Source: a virus. From it: a stretch of DNA of 25,917 nucleotides. How positions within the stretch are numbered: the stretch's first letter is position 1; each line of letters starts with the position of its first letter. Below are positions 13,711-21,151 of the stretch, piece after piece. The notes under the pieces were generated by a model. It worked only from the letters and a program-made list of their open reading frames with translations. It did not search any database and was not told where the DNA came from. Where the stretch lies: positions 1 to 25,917 of IMG/VR virus record IMGVR_UViG_3300030328_001483. One strand, given 5' to 3'. A program made the translations under genes and the position numbers.

Positions 13711-13768
13711 GCCCGATCTAGTGTCATACACAACATTTACTGTTACAGTTTCTAACCCTGGATCGGGC
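13711..13768 (+). promoter_or_regulatory. Long RNA stem containing the GTG start of the fibre gene
   Basis: GCCCGATCTAG (13711-13721) pairs with CTGGATCGGGC (13758-13768) over 11 bases with one G-U pair and a 36-base loop. The stem begins right after the GGGAG ribosome binding site and includes the first base of the GTG at 13721. Unusually GC-rich for this genome, it could slow initiation or control the timing of fibre synthesis. Confidence 0.6.
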
Positions 13769-15037
13769 AACAAATTTTATATAGACGGAGTCCTACAAGC
13801 TGCTGTCCCTTTAGCTTATGGGGCTACCTATCGTTTTGATCAATCAGATTCTTCAAACGCAGGTCATACTTTAAAATTTTCTACGACTTCAGATGGTACT
13901 CACGGAGGTGGGTCTGCATACGTTCCGGGTATTACATTAGTTGGAACTCCTGGTCAAGCAGGAGCTTACACTCAATTTTTTGTAACGGAAGTTGGCCCTC
14001 CGTTAACTATGTACTATTATGAGGTAGACGACTCCGGTATGGGTGGAACTGCAAATTTAACTGCAAACTCTTGGGGTGGTTTATATTGGGGTCATACTGC
14101 TTGGGGTGACCAAGGTCAAGTGGATATTTCTGTCAGTGGCGTATCATCAACTTCATCAATAGGTTCAGCCACAACCACAGCTAATGCGGATGTAAGTGTT
14201 AGTGGCATACAAATAACATCTTCACAGGGAACTACTGTTGGTGGAACATCGGCTTTAGTTTTACCTACTACTGCAGGCTTACTTCAAACTGCGTGCGGCG
14301 AGGAAGACATTGCACGAGGCATTCAACAAAATGTAACTGGAACTGCTCTTAGTACAAGTAGTGGTGCAGTCACAATTGATGATCAATATTTAATTGGTGC
14401 AGGTTGGGGTAGAGATGAGTGGGGTAACTTAACATGGGGCGATGCTTACAGCGTTCAAGTTACTGGGCAATCTTTAACTTCTTCTATAGGAGAAGAAAGC
14501 ACTGTTGCTGATGCCAATGTTTCTGTAACTGGATTAAGTACAACTTTAACTTTTGGTACTTATTCAGTACAAGCTGATGCTGATTTATCAATTACGGTAG
14601 CTGAACACACATTAAACAGTTCCATAGGAACACAGAGTCTTGTCCAAAGCACAAATGAATCTGTTACTGGACAATCTTTAACTGGTAGTGTCGGAAGCAC
14701 TATTGCTGGATTAAAAACTCCAGTCGATGTGACGGGTTCTCAAGGAACAATGAGTATAGGCTCAATTTCTCTTGTGCAAGGCACAACTGAATTAGCTACG
14801 GGTCAAGCTTTAACGTCAAGTATAGGAACCCAAAGCTCTATTCCAGCTCAAATAGTAGGGGTTTCTGGGCAATCTTTAACAGCTTCTTTAGGAGAAGAAG
14901 GAACTGTTCAGACTTCAAATGTTAGTCCTACAGGTCAATCATTGACTTTCAGCACAGGTGAAGTTAATATATTTGCATGGTCTGAAATTGACCCTGATGT
15001 TGTTAATATTTGGCACGAGGTTGATTTAGCAGCTTAG
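13721..15037 (+). CDS. Repeat-rich tail-fibre-like protein with cupredoxin-like N-terminus
   Basis: 438 aa from a GTG start, GGGAG 9 bases upstream. Residues 1-112 resemble the cupredoxin-like domain common in marine phage proteins (YRFDQSDSSNAGHTLKFSTT, YYYEVDDSGMGGTAN): His49 and Met107 of a type 1 copper site remain, but the Cys and second His positions are Glu101 and Asp104, so copper binding is unlikely. From about 134 to 414 there are roughly eleven degenerate repeats around VTGQSLTSSIG, interrupted by two Trp-Gly segments (117-132 and 227-243). The repeats suggest a long beta-solenoid or beta-prism fibre. It is followed by another fibre gene. Confidence 0.68.
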   Translation: MSYTTFTVTVSNPGSGNKFYIDGVLQAAVPLAYGATYRFDQSDSSNAGHTLKFSTTSDGTHGGGSAYVPGITLVGTPGQAGAYTQFFVTEVGPPLTMYYYEVDDSGMGGTANLTANSWGGLYWGHTAWGDQGQVDISVSGVSSTSSIGSATTTANADVSVSGIQITSSQGTTVGGTSALVLPTTAGLLQTACGEEDIARGIQQNVTGTALSTSSGAVTIDDQYLIGAGWGRDEWGNLTWGDAYSVQVTGQSLTSSIGEESTVADANVSVTGLSTTLTFGTYSVQADADLSITVAEHTLNSSIGTQSLVQSTNESVTGQSLTGSVGSTIAGLKTPVDVTGSQGTMSIGSISLVQGTTELATGQALTSSIGTQSSIPAQIVGVSGQSLTASLGEEGTVQTSNVSPTGQSLTFSTGEVNIFAWSEIDPDVVNIWHEVDLAA

Positions 15038-15073
15038 TTAAGGTAAAATAAGTTAATTTAGGAGACACAATTT

Positions 15074-16336
15074 ATGACATCAACTTATTCAAGTGATTTA
15101 AAATTAGAATTAATGGTAACCGGTGAAAATGCCGGTACATGGGGTACAAACACAAATAACAATTTAAATTTAATACAACAAGCTATTGCAGGATATGAGC
15201 AAGTAACACTATCAAGTGGTGGAACTTTAGCTTTAGCAATGACTGATAAAACTATTTCTAACGCTAGAAATATGGTAATAAAATTTGCTACAGCTTCAAT
15301 CGCTGCTAGTACAATTTGTACTATTCCAGATTCAATAGAAAAATTTTATATTTTTGATGCAACAGGATTAACTAATCCTGCTAATCTTACAATTAAAACT
15401 GCATCTGGAACAGGATTTACTTTAGATGCTGCAAAAATTTATGCAGCTTATTCAGACGGAACAAATTTAAAAGAAATTTCTTTAGATACTTTAGGCGGAA
15501 CGGTAGGATCAGCGCAAATCGCTGACGATGCTGTAGGCAACGATCAAATTGCTGATGATGCTGTAAGAGCTGCAAACATTTCTGATAATGCAGTAGTTAC
15601 TGCAGTGATAAATGATGATGCAGTTACTTATGCTAAAATGCAAAATCTTGGTACGGGCAATAGAGTTTTAGGAGCTGCAACTGCAGGAGCTATTGGTGAA
15701 GTCCAAGTTGCAACTGATATGATTGCTGACGATGCCGTGACTGCAGATAAATTAGCTAACACAACTGTTTCCGCAGGAACTTACGCAACTGCTACTATTA
15801 CTGTTGATGCTCAAGGCAGACTTACTGCCGCAGCTGAAGGCTCTGGTGGAGGTGCTAACATGAGACCAATAGCATTTGCTAACTCAGGCGGAACTGGAAA
15901 TTACACTGCACATCCATCTGTTACTGTTACACACTTATATGCAAAAGGTGGTACGGGCGGTAGCGGTGGAAATAATATGGGACGAGGAGGCGGAGGTGGA
16001 GGACAAGGAGCATTTGGCTTTTGGTCAATTCCTGTTTCATCACATCCTTACTCAGCACCATATGCAGCCGCAAACGCAGGTTCTGGCGGAGGCCCAATGT
16101 CAGCAGGAACTGCTGGCGGAGCTTCGACTTTTGCTCATCCTGGAACTACTTACGCAGCAAATGGTGGTAATGGTGGAACTAGAGGAATGACTAACTTTAG
16201 TGGTTCACCTGGATCAGCAGGAACTTTATCCCCTTCTGCAAGTGAAACATTTACAGGTAATTCGGCTGCAGAAATAACGCTTTTAGGTCAACCCAGCACC
16301 GCAGGTGCAATAGCTATATATGATAATGAGGGGTAA
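15074..16336 (+). CDS. Tail fibre with 10-residue repeats and glycine-rich tip
   Basis: 420 aa. The N-terminus (LKLELMVTGENAGTWGTNTNNNLNLIQQAI) is the typical opening of marine phage tail fibres. Residues 150-184 hold four ADDAV-type repeats exactly ten residues apart, another at 218-222 then TADKL, as in trimeric fibre shafts. The C-terminal 160 residues are glycine-rich (GGTGGSGGN at 292, a run of glycines at 305-310), resembling the polyglycine-helix receptor-binding tips of S16 gp38-like adhesins. Ribosome binding site AGGAG. Likely the host-recognition fibre. Confidence 0.78.
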   Translation: MTSTYSSDLKLELMVTGENAGTWGTNTNNNLNLIQQAIAGYEQVTLSSGGTLALAMTDKTISNARNMVIKFATASIAASTICTIPDSIEKFYIFDATGLTNPANLTIKTASGTGFTLDAAKIYAAYSDGTNLKEISLDTLGGTVGSAQIADDAVGNDQIADDAVRAANISDNAVVTAVINDDAVTYAKMQNLGTGNRVLGAATAGAIGEVQVATDMIADDAVTADKLANTTVSAGTYATATITVDAQGRLTAAAEGSGGGANMRPIAFANSGGTGNYTAHPSVTVTHLYAKGGTGGSGGNNMGRGGGGGGQGAFGFWSIPVSSHPYSAPYAAANAGSGGGPMSAGTAGGASTFAHPGTTYAANGGNGGTRGMTNFSGSPGSAGTLSPSASETFTGNSAAEITLLGQPSTAGAIAIYDNEG

Positions 16337-16340
16337 TTAG

Positions 16341-16814
16341 ATGGCTAAATTAATTTTTAATAATTTAGGAATAGCTGAAGCTAATTTAATAGCAGGTGTT
16401 AAAACCGATACTGATCAAAATTATGTTGTAGGAAATAACTTAAATTCTTGTACAATTAAAGATATTAGTGATTCTGATTATGACAATGTATTTAATGGAA
16501 CAACTTCAATGGTGTTTGCAAATGATGATGTTACCTTTGCAGATGAAGTTCCACAACTTGATTCTGAAAGTGGTCCACCATGGATAACTCTTGCTCAATC
16601 AGTTGCAGGGGATGATGGTGATCATCAAGCAAAATATAATTGGTTTAAAAAAGAATTAGAAGATAGAATTGCAGCTAAACCTAATCATTCTAAAATAGCT
16701 GATGCTAATGCAACTTTAACTTTTCTAAATACTCTTGATGCAAACAACCTTACTGAAAGTTGTTTTAAATCAATGTTGGACGATAACAAGTATATTGAAT
16801 TAAGATTGTTTTAA
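16341..16814 (+). CDS. Post-fibre hypothetical protein
   Basis: 157 aa, acidic. It opens MAKLIFNNLGIAEANLIAGV, has a mid-section SDSDYDNVFNGTTSMVFANDDVTF and a helical C-terminal part (YNWFKKELEDRIAAK, TLTFLNTLDANNL). It starts four bases after the fibre gene. A small acidic protein directly after a tail fibre is commonly a fibre assembly chaperone, but I cannot recognise a named family, so this is positional inference. Confidence 0.55.
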   Translation: MAKLIFNNLGIAEANLIAGVKTDTDQNYVVGNNLNSCTIKDISDSDYDNVFNGTTSMVFANDDVTFADEVPQLDSESGPPWITLAQSVAGDDGDHQAKYNWFKKELEDRIAAKPNHSKIADANATLTFLNTLDANNLTESCFKSMLDDNKYIELRLF

Positions 16815-16849
16815 CTTTACATTAATGTTTTTTTTAGTTAAAAAACATC

Positions 16850-17599
16850 ATGTGGTCTTCCGACAATATCATAAAGTTTTCGCACAGTCCTGAATGGACT
16901 GATTATCTTAAAGATGTTTATCCTATTCCTGCTAAATTTAACATTCCAGATTGGTATAAAAATTTAAAACATAGTTTTAAAATTCAAACTGTTAAAGGAT
17001 GTATGCCTTTTTTAGATTCCTTAAGTGCTGGGTATATTTTAAAATTACCTCAAGATATGTATATTGCTCATAATGTTAAGAACGGTGAAGGAAATCCAGA
17101 TTCTTACTTTAAAAACGCAATACATGTTGCACAAGAAGTATTAAGACATAAATATGCTGTTAATATAGGATCAGATGCTGATGATTTCCACCAACCTTAT
17201 CAATTGGGAAAGTGTCCTATGCACGAAAAAAATAAACACTTACCTTACTATAAAATAATAAATCCTTTTCAAATAACTACTCCTCCAGGATATTCTTGTC
17301 TTTTTGTGCCTCCTTTAAATAATCGTGATGATAGATTTGAAATTATATCAGGTATTGTAGACACTGATACTTTTAATTCAGAGGTAAATTTTCCTATGAT
17401 AATTAATGGTGATAAGTACCCTGTGCTAGAAACTACTTTAAAAAGAGGTACTCCGTATGTACAAGTTATTCCTTTTAAAAGAGAAGATTGGAAAATGAAA
17501 ATAAACAATAAAGAAAAAAGAACAGAACTTTCTGCTTTTAAAAAATATATACAAGATAATTACAAAAAAATCTTTTGGAAGAAGAAAAAATGGAACTAA
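16850..17599 (+). CDS. Conserved phage hypothetical protein (249 aa)
   Basis: 249 aa. Recognisable segments are SPEWTDYLKDVYPIPAKFNI, IPDWYKNLKHSFK (around residues 30-40), TVKGCMPFLDSLSAGYILKL, FQITTPPGYSCLFVPPLNNR and a C-terminal VQVIPFKREDWK. The family occurs in cyanophages and marine phages as an unnamed protein; the beta-rich second half with TPPGYSC and TPYVQVIPF could be a cupin or DSBH-like fold, but no HxD pair is evident, so I do not call it an oxygenase. It has no ribosome binding site and overlaps the following oxygenase by 10 bases. Confidence 0.58.
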   Translation: MWSSDNIIKFSHSPEWTDYLKDVYPIPAKFNIPDWYKNLKHSFKIQTVKGCMPFLDSLSAGYILKLPQDMYIAHNVKNGEGNPDSYFKNAIHVAQEVLRHKYAVNIGSDADDFHQPYQLGKCPMHEKNKHLPYYKIINPFQITTPPGYSCLFVPPLNNRDDRFEIISGIVDTDTFNSEVNFPMIINGDKYPVLETTLKRGTPYVQVIPFKREDWKMKINNKEKRTELSAFKKYIQDNYKKIFWKKKKWN

Positions 17600-18168
17600 A
17601 AAATTTTATAAGAATATTTGATAATACGCATGATTTAAAAATTATTGGTTCATTTATAAAATATTTAAATACTGTTAAGTTTGAAGAAGCTAAAATAATA
17701 GAGTCCCACACTAAACCAGATATTATTAAGAAAAAAACTAGAGCTGCTACAACATTTCCTTTTCATATAGACGAAAAAAATTTATCTAAAACACATTGGT
17801 ATAATTATTGGTGTAATTTTTTTACTCACTATCATATTGAATATCAATCGCTTTTAACTTGTAGAACAGAATCTTCTGGTATTTCAAGTCTAGAAGCGTT
17901 GCAGTATGATGTGGGTGGTAAGTATATAATTCACACAGATTATCATTTAAAATTTCCACGAAATATAAGTATAATTTATTTTTTAAATGATGATTATAAA
18001 GGAGGGGAGTTAAATTTTCATAACCCTCAAAATAGAGATGAAATTTATCAAACGGTTAAACCTAAATCAGGGAGAATGATAGTATGGCCTTCAAATTTTT
18101 TATATCCTCATTCTGTTAATAATGTAACAGAAGGAAAAAGATTTGTTTTGGTATCATGGTTCGCATAA
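17590..18168 (+). CDS. 2OG-Fe(II) oxygenase (F), prolyl-4-hydroxylase-like
   Basis: 192 aa from ATG 17590; a TTG at 17575 in frame is possible but lacks a better ribosome binding site. The canonical set is complete: YDVGGKYIIHTDYH with H115-T-D117, GGELNFHNP after the turn, GRMIVWPSNFLYPHSV with His174 and Arg184 in GKRFVLVSW. This P4H-type enzyme should hydroxylate a peptide or amino-acid side chain and is the most clearly active oxygenase in the window. It lies between a 249-aa unknown protein and another oxygenase, overlapping both. Confidence 0.83.
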   Translation: MELKNFIRIFDNTHDLKIIGSFIKYLNTVKFEEAKIIESHTKPDIIKKKTRAATTFPFHIDEKNLSKTHWYNYWCNFFTHYHIEYQSLLTCRTESSGISSLEALQYDVGGKYIIHTDYHLKFPRNISIIYFLNDDYKGGELNFHNPQNRDEIYQTVKPKSGRMIVWPSNFLYPHSVNNVTEGKRFVLVSWFA

Positions 18169-18707
18169 TGACTCAAGAAGATTTTAAATATCACAGAGTA
18201 AATAATTTTTTAAATACAACAGAAATAAATTTATTAAAAGATTATTGTAAATTACAACATATAAATAATAAAACTAATTTTGATGTTCTACAAAATAACA
18301 ACGGAGATACATGTTTTTACAAAGATCTTTTAATGCAAGTTATATTAAATAATAAAAAAAATATTGTAGAAAAAGTTTTAAAAATTGATTTACATCCCAC
18401 ATATACATTTTGGCGATGTTATACTTATGGTGCAATATTAAAAGAGCATACTGATAGACCGTCTTGTGAATTTTCTGTAACAGTTTTAATAGACTCAGAT
18501 AAAACCGATTGGCCTATTTACATGGAAGACACACCAATATCTTTAAATGTTGGGGATGCTGTTGTATATAAAGGAACTAATGTAAGACACAGACGTGAAG
18601 CTTTTGAGGGAGATTATTGTATGCAAGTTTTTTTACATTATGTAAATCAGAAAGGACCACATGCTAACCATAGAGGAGATTTAATAAATGAAAATAATTC
18701 AAGATAA
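18168..18707 (+). CDS. 2OG-Fe(II) oxygenase (G)
   Basis: 179 aa from ATG 18168, which overlaps the previous stop (TAATG); an ATG 12 bases upstream is an alternative. Motifs: RCYTYGAILKEHTDRPSCE with H94-T-D96, LNVGDAVVYKGTNVRHRRE with distal His141 and Arg142/143, and YCMQVFLHYV. The HTDRPSCEFSVTV pattern is a distinct phage subgroup of hydroxylase-like proteins. Its C-terminus runs into the start of the small gene at 18688. The family is clear; the substrate is unknown. Confidence 0.78.
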   Translation: MTQEDFKYHRVNNFLNTTEINLLKDYCKLQHINNKTNFDVLQNNNGDTCFYKDLLMQVILNNKKNIVEKVLKIDLHPTYTFWRCYTYGAILKEHTDRPSCEFSVTVLIDSDKTDWPIYMEDTPISLNVGDAVVYKGTNVRHRREAFEGDYCMQVFLHYVNQKGPHANHRGDLINENNSR

Positions 18708-18912
18708 AGATGATGGCTCAGGAAAAATAGAATTTTCTGAAGAGGAAATAAAGATTATATCTGAAAAAAAATGTTTGTTATTCGAACCAGTAATGTTAAA
18801 ACATTTTGTTAATTCACTGGTTAGTGTTGCTTCTAGTTTTAACCTTAATTTTAAAGATGAAAAAATAATGAATACTCAAACAGTAAATGGGCAAGACATT
18901 AAAACAAAATAA
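18688..18912 (+). CDS. Small conserved phage hypothetical protein
   Basis: 74 aa. GAGGAG before the ATG and a 20-base overlap with the oxygenase gene support the start. The N-terminus is acidic with the phrase DGSGKIEFSEEEIKII, followed by a helical segment (CLLFEPVMLKHFVNSLVSVASSF). I recognise it as a small protein seen in marine phages ahead of tail genes, without known function. It is the last gene before the tail-hub gene. Confidence 0.55.
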   Translation: MKIIQDKDDGSGKIEFSEEEIKIISEKKCLLFEPVMLKHFVNSLVSVASSFNLNFKDEKIMNTQTVNGQDIKTK

Positions 18913-18929
18913 GATTATAGGAGCGAAGT

Positions 18930-18971
18930 ATGTTTAAGGACATATATATATACCTTTCTAGACCACTTTAA
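18930..18971 (+). CDS. 13-aa micro-ORF (leader candidate)
   Basis: ATG preceded by AGGAG (18919-18923) at a 6-base spacing opens a 13-codon frame (MFKDIYIYLSRPL) in the short gap before the tail-hub gene. Such a short peptide may not be functional; it could act as a leader. Low certainty. Confidence 0.2.
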   Translation: MFKDIYIYLSRPL

Positions 18972-18995
18972 TCATTAGATTTGATGTAGTATAAT
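18967..18995 (+). promoter_or_regulatory. Candidate promoter, leaderless arrangement
   Basis: Perfect TATAAT (18990-18995) with a weak TTTAAT at 17-base spacing (18967-18972). Transcription would start at about the A of the ATG at 19001, which has no ribosome binding site. Chance match possible in AT-rich DNA. Confidence 0.3.
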
Positions 18996-19000
18996 GAATT

Positions 19001-21151
19001 ATGCCTTTAACAAGTGTACAAATAAGACCAGGATTTAACAAACAAGTAACGGAAGCGGGAGCTGAAGGTCAATGGACTGATGGCGATAACGTTAGGTTTA
19101 GGTATGGTTTACCAGAAAAATTAGGTGGATGGGAAGAATTATCTGCTTCTACGTTATGTGGTCCAGTAAGAGAGCAACACTCATGGGCAGATTTAGATGG
19201 TCGAAGATATGTAGCTTTAGGCTCATCTAGAGTTTTAGTAATTTATTTTAGTGGTTCGTTCTATGATATAACACCTTTGGGAACTGCTTTAACAGGTTGT
19301 ACCTTTACTACAGTTAATACTCAAGCATCTGTAACGGTTAACAAAGCTGCGCATAATTTATCAGTAGGGGATTTATTTACTTTTACTTCTGTTACTCCTC
19401 CAACCGGAGCAGGTTATGTAGCCGCTGATTTTGAAACCAATACTTTTCAAGTGGTAACGGCACCTACAGTTGACACCTTTACAATTACTATGGCTGCAGG
19501 AGCAGGAACTAGTGTAGCGGGAAGTGGATCGGCTACTGTAAATCCTTATATTAAAATTGGACCTATAAATCAAACTGCTGGGTATGGATATGGAACTACA
19601 GGATGGGGTGGATCATCTGGAGTTATAAGCACGTTAAACGGATCTCTAAATGATGACACGAACGGAACTGGAGGTTCTGGTACAAGCATTACCCTTTCAA
19701 GCACTACTGGATTTAATACAACCGGAACAATAAAAGTCGGAGCTGAATTTATTTCTTACACAGGAATATCAAGTAATGATCTTACCGGAATAACTAGAGG
19801 TGTAGGAGGAACACGATCTGCGCATTCTTCAGGAACTGGTGTTGAACTTTATCTTGGTTGGGGCGTAGCCTCTTTATCCTCTACAGTAATTATTGAACCT
19901 GCTTCATGGTCATTAGATAATTTTGGTCAACAATTAATTGCAACAGTTAAAAATGGTAGATCTTTTGGTTGGCAACCTATAAATTCTACTGCCAATGCTC
20001 TTATTACACGTGCAACTGTACTTAGTGGAGCCCCTACAAGAAGTATAATGTCTATTGTATCTCAAAGAGATAGACATTTAATTATGCTTGGAACAGAAAC
20101 CACTATTGGCACTACTAGCACACAAGACAAAATGTTTATTAGATTTTCTGATCAAGAATCTACGTCAACTTATGCACCGACATCAATTAATACCGCAGGT
20201 ACGTTTAGATTAGATGCAGGAACTCAAATAGTAGGAGCAGTAAAAGCTAAAGATTATACATTAGTTTTAACAGATACTTCAGCGTATATTATTCAATTTG
20301 TAGGACCTCCGTTTACTTTTTCGATAAAACAAGTTGGATCTAATTGTGGTTTAATTGGACAACACGCATTAAAATATGTTAACGGTGCCGTTTGGTGGAT
20401 GGGAAGATCTGGAGGATTTTTTATGTTTGATGGAACAGTAAAATCTATTCCATGTTTAGTAGAAGATTTTGTTTTTTCAACTGATGGAAGTAATCTTGGT
20501 CTTAATTACACTGCAGAGGAATTAATATATGCAGGACTAAATTCTTTATTTACAGAAATTAGTTGGTTTTATCCTAAAAATGGATCATCAAGTATAGATA
20601 GAGTAGTTACTTATAATTATGGTGAAAGAGTTTGGACTACTGGGTCTATGGCTCGAACAACTTATTTAGACGCAACGTTATTTGAGCATCCTTACTCAAC
20701 TGAATACAGTACAACGGGAGTGCCTACATTCCCTACTATTCAAGGAGCTACCGCAGTTAATGGAGCTTCAACGTATTATGCACAAGAGAAAGGTAATAAC
20801 CAAGTAACAACTTCAGGAACATCTACCGCTATAACATCTTTTATACAATCTGGAGATTTTGACCTAGATATTGAAGGTAATGGACAGTATTTTATGAGCA
20901 TGAGAAGGTTTGTTCCAGATTTTAAAGTTCTTACAGGAGATGCAAAAATATCCATTCTTCTTAAAGACTATCCAACGGACACCGAAACATCTTCTCCTTT
21001 GGGACCCTTTACAGTAAGCTCATCAACTAGTAAAGTGGACACTAGGGCTAGAGCAAGATTAGCTAGTTTAAAAGTAGAAAACGAATCTGTTAACCAAACG
21101 TGGAGATATGGCACATTTAGAGCAGACACACAACCAGATGGTATGAGATAA
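19001..21151 (+). CDS. Tail hub, P22 gp10-like
   Basis: 716 aa. The N-terminus (VQIRPGFNKQVTEAGAEGQW, then NVRFRYGLPEKLGGW) is the opening of P22 gp10-like tail hub proteins in marine podoviruses, which form a beta-propeller needle-hub ring holding DNA in the head. Two insertions are visible: residues about 108-163 (AHNLSVGDLFTFTS, FQVVTAPTVDTF) and about 224-283 (TIKVGAEFISYTGISSNDL, TRGVGGTRSAHSSGTGVEL), both modules common in phage proteins. The C-terminal half continues with VNGAVWWMGRSGGFFMFDG and WRYGTFRADTQPDGMR. It ends in TAATG shared with the next gene. It may start on a leaderless transcript. Confidence 0.75.
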   Translation: MPLTSVQIRPGFNKQVTEAGAEGQWTDGDNVRFRYGLPEKLGGWEELSASTLCGPVREQHSWADLDGRRYVALGSSRVLVIYFSGSFYDITPLGTALTGCTFTTVNTQASVTVNKAAHNLSVGDLFTFTSVTPPTGAGYVAADFETNTFQVVTAPTVDTFTITMAAGAGTSVAGSGSATVNPYIKIGPINQTAGYGYGTTGWGGSSGVISTLNGSLNDDTNGTGGSGTSITLSSTTGFNTTGTIKVGAEFISYTGISSNDLTGITRGVGGTRSAHSSGTGVELYLGWGVASLSSTVIIEPASWSLDNFGQQLIATVKNGRSFGWQPINSTANALITRATVLSGAPTRSIMSIVSQRDRHLIMLGTETTIGTTSTQDKMFIRFSDQESTSTYAPTSINTAGTFRLDAGTQIVGAVKAKDYTLVLTDTSAYIIQFVGPPFTFSIKQVGSNCGLIGQHALKYVNGAVWWMGRSGGFFMFDGTVKSIPCLVEDFVFSTDGSNLGLNYTAEELIYAGLNSLFTEISWFYPKNGSSSIDRVVTYNYGERVWTTGSMARTTYLDATLFEHPYSTEYSTTGVPTFPTIQGATAVNGASTYYAQEKGNNQVTTSGTSTAITSFIQSGDFDLDIEGNGQYFMSMRRFVPDFKVLTGDAKISILLKDYPTDTETSSPLGPFTVSSSTSKVDTRARARLASLKVENESVNQTWRYGTFRADTQPDGMR

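Noticed and set aside
15876-16190. 104-aa ORF in another frame of the fibre gene
   Set aside because: It lies wholly inside the glycine-rich fibre gene, has low-complexity Leu/Glu/Gln sequence and no ribosome binding site.
16825-16848. ATGTTTTTT/AAAAAACAT hairpin as a terminator
   Set aside because: A/T-only pairing, no T-run after it and a start codon immediately downstream; chance inverted repeat in AT-rich DNA is likely.
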